Positions 1-3,853 of a stretch of 5,173 nt of DNA are shown here, in pieces (the stretch's first letter is position 1; each line of letters opens with the position of its first letter). The notes under the pieces are model-generated. The model did not search any database. It was given only the letters and a program-made list of their open reading frames with translations, and had not been told where the DNA came from. A program made the translations under genes and the position numbers. Origin of the DNA: CADEED01 sp043747875 (GTDB taxonomy: Bacteria > Pseudomonadota > Gammaproteobacteria > Steroidobacterales > Steroidobacteraceae); assembly GCA_043747875.1 (NCBI GenBank), contig JAYTOI010000012.1:1-5173 (forward strand), given 5' to 3'.

Positions 1-1
1 C

Positions 2-91
2 CCGATCGCGATGGAAGAAGGCCTGCGCTTCGCCATCCGTGAAGGTGGCCGTACCGTCGGCGCCGGCGTCGTCGCGAAGATTTTGAAGTAA
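2..91 (+). CDS. tuf: Elongation factor Tu, C-terminal end (partial)
   Basis: This is the last 29 codons and TAA stop of EF-Tu, the GTPase that delivers aminoacyl-tRNA to the ribosomal A site. The 5' part lies outside the window. The reading frame gives PIAMEEGLRF followed by AIREGGRTVGAGVVAKILK, the highly conserved end of EF-Tu domain 3; E. coli EF-Tu ends in almost the same way. The frame closes at TAA 89-91. Being upstream of trnW, secE and nusG is the usual proteobacterial position of a tuf copy. Whether a second tuf exists elsewhere cannot be seen here. The identification is secure even though only the tail is present. Confidence 0.96.
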   Translation, partial: PIAMEEGLRFAIREGGRTVGAGVVAKILK

Positions 92-99
92 CGCTGACC

Positions 100-123
100 G
101 GGGACAGACTTCAGTCTGTCCCC
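100..123 (+). repeat. Perfect inverted repeat just after tuf
   Basis: An exact 10-bp stem, GGGGACAGAC (100-109) and GTCTGTCCCC (114-123), encloses the loop TTCA, so a strong hairpin would form 8 nt after the tuf stop codon. No T-run follows; the next bases are TTCGAAG. It is therefore not a canonical intrinsic terminator. It could protect the tuf 3' end, act as an attenuator, or be one copy of a dispersed REP-like palindrome. From memory, palindromes with a GGGGACAGAC/GTCTGTCCCC core recur between genes in many proteobacterial genomes; this cannot be tested within the window. Confidence 0.75.
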
Positions 124-180
124 TTCGAAGCTGAGAAACGGAGGGGCCGGGTGACATCCGCCCCCTTCGAAGACGAGAAA
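120..180 (+). repeat. Imperfect 19-bp direct repeat, two copies
   Basis: The sequence CCCCTTCGAAG, two variable bases, then GAGAAA occurs at 120-138 and again at 162-180, matching at 17 of 19 positions and offset by 42 bp. Each copy begins with the CCCC that closes a hairpin: the perfect one at 100-123 and a weaker one at 143-165 (GGGGCCGG pairs with CCGCCCCC with one C-C mismatch; loop GTGACAT). The region thus reads as two copies of a hairpin followed by the same tail. Function is unknown. The two units fill most of the 110-bp tuf-trnW gap. Confidence 0.65.
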
Positions 181-201
181 GGCAAAGTAGTTAGTTAACC
201 T

Positions 202-277
202 AGGCCAGTAGCTCAATTGGCAGAGCGGCGGTCTCCAAAACCGCAGGTTGGGGGTTCGATTCCCTCCTGGCCTGCCA
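202..277 (+). tRNA. trnW: tRNA-Trp (anticodon CCA)
   Basis: The 76-nt gene folds into a full cloverleaf. The acceptor stem is AGGCCAG (202-208) with CTGGCCT (267-273), discriminator G274 and an encoded CCA at 275-277. The D stem is GCTC/GAGC with loop AATTGGCA. The anticodon stem is GCGGT/ACCGC with loop CTCCAAA, placing anticodon CCA at 235-237, which reads UGG. The T stem is GGGGG/CCCTC with loop TTCGATT and contains one G-U pair. The sequence closely matches the E. coli tRNA-Trp layout, including discriminator G. It lies between tuf and secE, as in many proteobacteria, and is probably cut out of a longer transcript. A second CCA follows immediately (278-280). Confidence 0.97.
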
Positions 278-281
278 CCAC

Positions 282-677
282 GTGAACATGAACGACGAAG
301 CAAAACAGCAAAACGCGGCAACGGCACCGGCCGATACCGCCCAATTGATCGCCAGCATCCTGCTCGTGCTCGGCGGTATCGTGGGCTATTACGTGCTCAA
401 GAGCCGTCCCGAAGCGTGGATGAGCTGGGGGTCGCTCGCGGGCGGCTTCGTGCTCGGCCTCGTCGTGTTCGCGGTGTCGCAGTACGGGCGCAACTTCTGG
501 CAGTTCGTGCTCGAGTCGCGCGTCGAGTTGCGCAAGGTGTTCTGGCCGACGCGCCAGGAGACCTTCACGACCACGATGGTGGTGCTGGTGTTCGTCATCG
601 TCGCCAGCCTGTTCTTCTGGGTACTCGATCTTTCGCTGGCGAGCGTCACGCGTTTCTTCACGGGCCGGGGAAGTTAG
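282..677 (+). CDS. secE: Preprotein translocase subunit SecE
   Basis: SecE is the clamp subunit of the SecYEG channel in the inner membrane, which exports or inserts unfolded proteins. The 131-residue product has three membrane segments, at about 20-39, 48-66 and 97-117, the arrangement seen in E. coli SecE (127 residues). Between segments two and three lies the conserved amphipathic and hinge region ESRVELRKVFWPTRQET (78-94), with the family signature RKVxWPTRQE. The start is uncertain: GTG 282 or ATG 288 (129 residues), and neither has a purine-rich Shine-Dalgarno because the preceding bases belong to the tRNA-Trp 3' end. The gene starts 4 nt after the tRNA, so the message may be near-leaderless after tRNA processing. 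The stop TAG (675-677) is 2 nt before nusG. Confidence 0.95.
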   Translation: MNMNDEAKQQNAATAPADTAQLIASILLVLGGIVGYYVLKSRPEAWMSWGSLAGGFVLGLVVFAVSQYGRNFWQFVLESRVELRKVFWPTRQETFTTTMVVLVFVIVASLFFWVLDLSLASVTRFFTGRGS

Positions 678-679
678 AC

Positions 680-1213
680 ATGGCGCTTCGCTGGTACGTC
701 GTTCATGCCTATTCGAATTTCGAGCATCGGGTGGCCGAAGCCCTGAAGGACCGCATCAAGCGCGATGGCCTCGAACACAAGTTCGGGGAGATCCTGGTGC
801 CGACCGAAGAAGTGGTCGAGATGCGCGATGGTCAGCGCCGCAAGAGCGAGCGCAAGTTTTACCCCGGCTATGTCCTCGTGCAGATGGACATGGACGAGCA
901 GACCTGGCATCTCGTGCGCGACGTGCCCAAGGTGCTCGGTTTCATCGGCGGCACTCCGGACAAGCCGGCGCCGATCTCGGAAAAGGAAGCGAGCCAGATC
1001 CTGCGCCGCGTAGAAGAGGGCGTGGACAAGCCGCGGCCGAAGGTGCTGTTCGAGCCCGGCGAAGTGGTGCGCGTCACCAACGGTCCGTTCAACGACTTCA
1101 ACGGTGTCGTCGAGAATGTCAACTACGAGAAGAGCCGGCTACAGGTGGCCGTGCAGATTCTCGGTCGCTCGACTCCGGTCGAGCTCGATTTCAGTCAGGT
1201 AGAGAAGGCTTAG
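680..1213 (+). CDS. nusG: Transcription termination/antitermination protein NusG
   Basis: NusG binds RNA polymerase through its N-terminal domain to suppress pausing. Its C-terminal KOW domain contacts either Rho or ribosomal protein S10, linking transcription with termination or translation. The product has 177 residues (E. coli 181). The NGN domain spans about 3-115 and shows RWYVVHAYSNFE, VPTEEVVEMR, GQRRKSERKFYPGYVLVQM and KVLGFIGGT. The KOW domain spans about 123-177 and shows FEPGEVVRVTNGPFNDFNGVV and ends TPVELDFSQVEKA. ATG 680 is chosen because GGGGAAG (667-673) lies 6 nt upstream and MALRWYVV fits the family N-terminus; the frame stays open back into the tRNA but that part is not NusG. 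An oddity is Leu161 where E. coli has Phe165, a Rho/S10 contact residue. Confidence 0.97.
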   Translation: MALRWYVVHAYSNFEHRVAEALKDRIKRDGLEHKFGEILVPTEEVVEMRDGQRRKSERKFYPGYVLVQMDMDEQTWHLVRDVPKVLGFIGGTPDKPAPISEKEASQILRRVEEGVDKPRPKVLFEPGEVVRVTNGPFNDFNGVVENVNYEKSRLQVAVQILGRSTPVELDFSQVEKA

Positions 1214-1216
1214 TCA

Positions 1217-1258
1217 GGGGCTCGCGCCCCGAATTCAACGCGGTGTCGGGCGAAGCCC
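1217..1258 (+). other. Two small hairpins between nusG and rplK
   Basis: GGGGC (1217-1221) pairs with GCCCC (1226-1230) around TCGC, starting 3 nt after the nusG stop. A second hairpin, GGGC (1248-1251) with GCCC (1255-1258) around GAA, follows. Neither has a T-run, so they are not classic terminators. They may slow polymerase, mark an RNA 3' end or simply reflect GC-rich sequence. I see no convincing -35/-10 promoter pair in 1214-1331. Confidence 0.45.
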
Positions 1259-1279
1259 TCCATCGCGTCCGTCAACAGA

Positions 1280-1316
1280 TGGGGAGCTGCGCCTTTGAGC
1301 GTAGCGCTGGAACCCA
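1280..1316 (+). promoter_or_regulatory. Candidate L1-binding operator in rplK leader
   Basis: Outer stem TGGG (1280-1283) pairs with CCCA (1313-1316). Inner stem GCTGCGC (1286-1292) pairs with GCGTAGC (1299-1305), with one G-U pair and loop CTTTGA. The two stems are separated by an asymmetric internal loop, GA on the left and GCTGGAA on the right. This layout resembles the L1 site of 23S rRNA (helices 76-77), recalled as GGUGG-GA-stem with a purine-rich UGAAA-containing right strand. It ends 1 nt before the rplK Shine-Dalgarno GGAGGT (1318-1323), so bound L1 could block initiation. L1 is known to repress the L11 operon this way in E. coli. The assignment here is by structural resemblance only. 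Confidence 0.5.
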
Positions 1317-1331
1317 CGGAGGTAGATAGTC

Positions 1332-1760
1332 ATGGCAAAGAAGGTAAACGGCTACGTAAAGCTGCAGGTACCTGCAGGCGCAGCCAACCCGGCGCCCCCG
1401 ATCGGACCCGCCTTGGGTCAACAGGGCGTGAACATCATGGAGTTCTGCAAGCAGTTCAACGCTGCCACGCAGAAGGTGGAGAAGAACCTGCCGATCCCGG
1501 TGATCATCACCGTGTACTCGGATCGCAGCTTCACGTTCATCATGAAGACGCCGCCGGCGTCGGTGCTCATTCGCAAGGCGATCGGCATCGAGAAGGGCAG
1601 CGGCACGCCCAACACCGCCAAGGTGGGCAAGATCACTCGCAAGCAGCTCGAAGAGATCGCGAAGACGAAGACGCCGGATCTCACGGCTGCCGATCTCGAC
1701 GCCGCGGTGCGCACGATCGCAGGCAGCGCCCGTTCGATGGGCGTGGACGTGGTGGAGTAA
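1332..1760 (+). CDS. rplK: 50S ribosomal protein L11
   Basis: L11 binds the GTPase-associated centre of 23S rRNA, with L10, and is needed for factor function and for RelA activation by uncharged tRNA. The product has 142 residues, the same length as E. coli L11. The N-terminal domain (about 1-70) contains KVNGYVKLQVPAGAANPAPP and IGPALGQQGVNIMEFCKQFN, including the proline-rich segment of the thiopeptide-binding site. The C-terminal RNA-binding domain (about 72-142) contains TPPASVLIRKA, GSGTPNTAKVGKITRKQLEE and the final AGSARSMGVDV. ATG 1332 is preceded at 8 nt by GGAGGT (1318-1323). rplA follows after only 3 nt, implying translational coupling. Expression is probably controlled by L1 at the leader upstream. 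Confidence 0.98.
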   Translation: MAKKVNGYVKLQVPAGAANPAPPIGPALGQQGVNIMEFCKQFNAATQKVEKNLPIPVIITVYSDRSFTFIMKTPPASVLIRKAIGIEKGSGTPNTAKVGKITRKQLEEIAKTKTPDLTAADLDAAVRTIAGSARSMGVDVVE

Positions 1761-1763
1761 GTC

Positions 1764-2462
1764 ATGGCAATTGCAAAACGTGAAAAAGCCTGGAAGAGCA
1801 AGCTGCAGCCGGGCAAGCAATATCCAATCGACGACGCGCTGAAGATGGTCAAGGAATTCGCCACGGCGAAGTTCAACGAGACCGTCGATTGCGCCGTGAA
1901 CCTCGGCATCGACGCCGCCAAGTCCGACCAGCAGGTGCGCGGTTCCACCGTGATGCCGCACGGCACGGGCAAGACGTTGCGCGTCGCGGTGTTCACCGGC
2001 GGCAAGAACGTCGAGCTCGCCAAGGCCGCGGGTGCCGACATCGTCGGTCTCGAAGATCTCGCGGCGCAGGTGAAAGCCGGCGTCATCAATTTCGACCGCG
2101 TCATCGCCAGCCCCGACGCCATGCGCGTGGTTGGTCAGCTCGGCCAGATTCTCGGTCCCCGCGGACTCATGCCGAACCCCAAGGTCGGTACCGTGACTCC
2201 GGACGTCGCCACGGCGGTGAAGAACGCCAAAGCGGGCCAGGTCACCTACCGCGTGGACAAGGCCGGAATCGTCCATTGCATCATCGGCAAGTCGAAGTTC
2301 GAGTCGGAGCATCTCAAGAACAACTTGATCGCTCTGATCAACGACCTCAACAAGGCGAAGCCGGCGACCTCCAAGGGCATTTACCTCAAGAAGATCACCG
2401 TGAGCTCGACCATGGGTCCGGGCGTGGTGGTCGATCAGGCGTCCCTGGGACTCGGAGCGTAA
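1764..2462 (+). CDS. rplA: 50S ribosomal protein L1
   Basis: L1 forms the mobile stalk near the ribosomal E site that helps release deacylated tRNA, and in bacteria also represses its own operon. The 232-residue product matches the E. coli protein (234) in length. Visible landmarks are the N-terminal KREKAWKSKL, VRGSTVMPHGTGK (58-70), the family signature region RVIASPDAMRVVGQLGQILG (112-131) running into GPRGLMPNPKVGTVTPDV (131-148), KNAKAGQVTYR, and the closing SSTMGPGVVVDQASLG of domain I. ATG 1764 has TGGAG (1753-1757), within the end of rplK, 6 nt upstream. It lies 3 nt from the rplK stop. No truncation or frameshift is seen. Confidence 0.98.
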   Translation: MAIAKREKAWKSKLQPGKQYPIDDALKMVKEFATAKFNETVDCAVNLGIDAAKSDQQVRGSTVMPHGTGKTLRVAVFTGGKNVELAKAAGADIVGLEDLAAQVKAGVINFDRVIASPDAMRVVGQLGQILGPRGLMPNPKVGTVTPDVATAVKNAKAGQVTYRVDKAGIVHCIIGKSKFESEHLKNNLIALINDLNKAKPATSKGIYLKKITVSSTMGPGVVVDQASLGLGA

Positions 2463-2480
2463 TTCTTTTCAAGGTTTGAT

Positions 2481-2590
2481 GCGGACCCGTCAGGCCCTTT
2501 TGGGCGAGGCGGGTTCCATCCAAGACCGCAGGCGGAGCAGGGGCTAACTACCCGCTGCTGCTTAATCGGAAACGGCCTGCGCAGATGGTG
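2481..2590 (+). promoter_or_regulatory. L10-leader-type autoregulatory RNA
   Basis: The start of the long gap before rplJ carries the hallmarks of the ribosomal protein L10 leader (Rfam family L10_leader). AAGACCGCAGG (2522-2532) is followed by a stem-loop, AGCAGGGG (2536-2543) with CCCGCTGCT (2551-2559; one bulged G), then GCTTAAT (2560-2566) and CCTGC (2576-2580), which closes on GCAGG (2528-2532). The AAGACCG...TTAAT...closing-helix pattern is the conserved L10/L12-binding core. An upstream hairpin, GGACCCG (2483-2489) with CGGGTTCC (2510-2517), contains an inner GCCC-TTTT-GGGC. In E. coli, the L10-L12 complex binds this leader and represses rplJL translation. The exact element ends are approximate. 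Confidence 0.75.
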
Positions 2591-2718
2591 TACCGCTCAG
2601 ACAGTGTTTTTCGGCTGACGAATGCCGCAGGCACTGGATGAAGGTCGCTGTCGATAGGTGCCGGGCGCCCCATCTTGCGAAAGATGAGGTGTTCCGGAGT
2701 GTGAAGTGACTTTTGTCC
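2591..2718 (+). other. Distal rplJ leader with further hairpins
   Basis: About 130 nt separate the L10-binding core from the rplJ Shine-Dalgarno. Visible structure includes CAGTG (2602-2606) with CACTG (2632-2636), enclosing CGGC/GCCG (2612-2615, 2624-2627). It also includes the palindrome GGGCGCCC (2663-2670) and a perfect hairpin CATCTT (2671-2676) with AAGATG (2681-2686) capped by the tetraloop GCGA, a GNRA type. A long leader separating the repressor site from the start codon is also found in E. coli, where repression acts through refolding. No convincing coding sequence or promoter is seen here. Confidence 0.5.
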
Positions 2719-2725
2719 AGGAGAA
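2719..2725 (+). promoter_or_regulatory. Shine-Dalgarno fixing the rplJ start
   Basis: AGGAGAA lies 6 nt before ATG 2732 but directly abuts the in-frame GTG at 2726. Normal spacing favours ATG 2732, which also gives the N-terminus MPLNLDDKK, close to MALNLQDKQ of E. coli L10. Confidence 0.8.
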
Positions 2726-2731
2726 GTGGAT

Positions 2732-3271
2732 ATGCCACTCAACCTCGATGACAAGAAAGTGCTGGTTGCCGAAGTGACCGAAGTGGCGAAGACCGCCCTT
2801 TCGGTGGTCGCTGCCGAGTACCGTGGACTCACGGTGACGCAGATGACCTCCCTTCGCGCCAAGGCGCGCGCCGAAGGCGTGTACATGCGTGTGGTCAAGA
2901 ACACGCTGGCACGCAAGGCGTTCGCCGGCACGGCTTTCGAACCGGTCGGCCCAAAATTGAAGGGTCCTCTGGTACTGGCTTTCTCGAAGGACGATCCGGG
3001 CGCCGCGGCGCGCGTGATCAAGGCCTTCTCGAAGGACCACGAAAAGCTCGTCGCGACCCTCGTGTCCCTCGGTGGAGAAGTCCTCCCCGCGAAGGATCTC
3101 GAGAAAGTCGCGTCCCTGCCGACGCGCGTGCAGGCGCTGTCGCAACTTCTCGGTGTGCTCAAGGCGCCGATCCAGAAGTTCGTCAGCACGCTCGCCGCGC
3201 CGAACCAGAAGCTCGTGCGCACCATCGCGGCCCTTGCCGAACAGAAAAAGGGCGATGCGAAGCCGGCCTGA
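2732..3271 (+). CDS. rplJ: 50S ribosomal protein L10
   Basis: L10 anchors the L7/L12 dimers to the 23S rRNA GTPase-associated centre, forming the stalk that recruits translation factors. From ATG 2732 the product has 179 residues, longer than the 165 of E. coli. The N-terminal rRNA-binding domain (about 1-130) shows MPLNLDDKKVLVAEV, AEYRGLTVTQM, AEGVYMRVVKNTLARKA, DDPGAAARVIKAF and LPAKDLEKVASLPT. The C-terminal helix (about 131-173) is extended and broken at Pro146 and Pro157 into three segments: VQALSQLLGVL, PIQKFVSTLAA and NQKLVRTIAAL. This suggests binding of three L7/L12 dimers rather than two. The gene is preceded by an L10-leader-type RNA and followed by rplL. Confidence 0.97.
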   Translation: MPLNLDDKKVLVAEVTEVAKTALSVVAAEYRGLTVTQMTSLRAKARAEGVYMRVVKNTLARKAFAGTAFEPVGPKLKGPLVLAFSKDDPGAAARVIKAFSKDHEKLVATLVSLGGEVLPAKDLEKVASLPTRVQALSQLLGVLKAPIQKFVSTLAAPNQKLVRTIAALAEQKKGDAKPA

Positions 3272-3294
3272 CTGTCGTTAACGTTAGATAGTTA

Positions 3295-3319
3295 GCTGAA
3301 ATTCAGCGAAAATTTTTTT
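3295..3319 (+). other. Small hairpin and T7 run before rplL
   Basis: GCTGAA (3295-3300) and TTCAGC (3302-3307) form a short AT-rich hairpin (realistic stem GCTGA/TCAGC or GCTG/CAGC), followed by GAAAA and seven T (3313-3319). The stem is weak and separated from the T-run, so it is at most an inefficient terminator. Alternatively, the U-rich stretch directly before GGAG (3320-3323) may act as a ribosomal S1-binding translation enhancer, fitting the need for extra L7/L12. Confidence 0.45.
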
Positions 3320-3331
3320 GGAGTAATTGCA

Positions 3332-3712
3332 ATGGCTGTTTCAAAAGACGAAATCCTCGAAGCGATTTCCAACATGACCGTGATGCAGGTGGTCGAGCTG
3401 ATCTCCGACATGGAGAAGAAGTTCGGCGTCACCGCCGCGGCTCCGGTCGCTGCTGCCGCGGGCCCTGCCGCCTCTGCCGCCCCGGCTCCCGAGGCCCAGA
3501 CCGAGTTCACGGTCATCCTCAAGGAATACGCGGCCGACAAGAAAGTCGGCGTCATCAAGGTCGTTCGCGAACTCACGGGCCTGGGCCTGAAGGAAGCGAA
3601 GGACCTCGTCGAAGGCGTGCCGAGCACCGTCAAAGAAGGTGTCAACAAGGCCGACTCCGACACGATGAAGAAGAAGCTCGAGGACGGTGGCGCGAAGGTC
3701 GAGATCAAGTAA
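3332..3712 (+). CDS. rplL: 50S ribosomal protein L7/L12
   Basis: L7/L12 is the multi-copy acidic stalk protein that recruits EF-Tu, EF-G, IF2 and release factors and stimulates their GTPase activity. The product has 126 residues (E. coli 121). The N-terminal dimerisation and L10-binding domain is about 1-33 (KDEILEAISNMTVMQVVELI, EKKFGV). A flexible Ala/Pro hinge follows at about 34-56, slightly longer than in E. coli. The C-terminal factor-binding domain (57-126) shows TEFTVILKEY, KKVGVIKVVRELTGLGLKEA, KDLVEGVP and GGAKVEIK. ATG 3332 has GGAG (3320-3323) 8 nt upstream behind a U-rich stretch. It lies 60 nt after rplJ. Several copies per ribosome are required, so strong translation is expected. 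Confidence 0.98.
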   Translation: MAVSKDEILEAISNMTVMQVVELISDMEKKFGVTAAAPVAAAAGPAASAAPAPEAQTEFTVILKEYAADKKVGVIKVVRELTGLGLKEAKDLVEGVPSTVKEGVNKADSDTMKKKLEDGGAKVEIK

Positions 3713-3749
3713 ACGACCCCGCCCAGCGTCCGGAATAGACGATGGAAAA

Positions 3750-3783
3750 CGCGGCGGGCGCCCCCACATAGGCGCCCGCCGTG
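3750..3783 (+). other. Strong hairpin between rplL and rpoB
   Basis: GGCGGGCGCC (3753-3762) pairs perfectly with GGCGCCCGCC (3771-3780). The helix extends to 13 bp (3750-3762 with 3771-3783, one G-U pair) around the loop CCCACATA. It sits 38 nt after the rplL stop. No T-run follows (next CGATTGAATTGACG), so it is not a full intrinsic terminator. In E. coli this same interval holds a partial terminator and an RNase III cleavage site that lower rpoBC expression relative to rplJL. This hairpin is the obvious candidate for either role here. Confidence 0.65.
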
Positions 3784-3817
3784 CGATTGAATTGACGTAA
3801 AGACAAAGACAATTTCA

Positions 3818-3839
3818 GGCCGCGCGGGCAGCAGCGGCC
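3818..3839 (+). other. Hairpin touching the rpoB ribosome binding site
   Basis: GGCCGC (3818-3823) pairs with GCGGCC (3834-3839) around a 10-nt loop. The 3' arm ends 1 nt before AGGAG (3841-3845), the rpoB Shine-Dalgarno, which is 8 nt from ATG 3854. Such placement could limit ribosome access or position the binding site in the open. No regulator is identifiable from sequence. Confidence 0.4.
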
Positions 3840-3853
3840 GAGGAGCACGACCG

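Noticed and set aside
100..135. Intrinsic terminator after tuf
   Set aside because: The hairpin is strong but is followed by TTCGAAGCTGAG with no T-run.
248..679. Long upstream extension of the nusG frame starting at TTG 248, through the tRNA and secE
   Set aside because: It runs out of frame across secE, starts inside the tRNA, has an arginine-rich composition typical of GC-rich shadow frames, and NusG proteins start near RWYVV.
1272..2312. 346-codon open frame on the minus strand, antisense to rplK and rplA
   Set aside because: It mirrors two certain ribosomal protein genes and has no recognisable domain; codon bias of the sense strand explains it.
2585..2709. Two tiny frames in the rplJ leader (ATG 2585, 18 codons; ATG 2638, 23 codons)
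   Set aside because: Neither has a convincing Shine-Dalgarno and both overlap structured leader RNA, so a leader peptide is not supported.
2726..2731. GTG 2726 as the rplJ start
   Set aside because: It directly abuts the Shine-Dalgarno; ATG 2732 has normal spacing and the expected L10 N-terminus.
3787..3813. Possible promoter before rpoB (TTGAAT or TTGACG with GACAAT)
   Set aside because: Spacing is 15 or 10 nt and the -10 match is only 4 of 6; rpoB is expected to be transcribed from upstream promoters.
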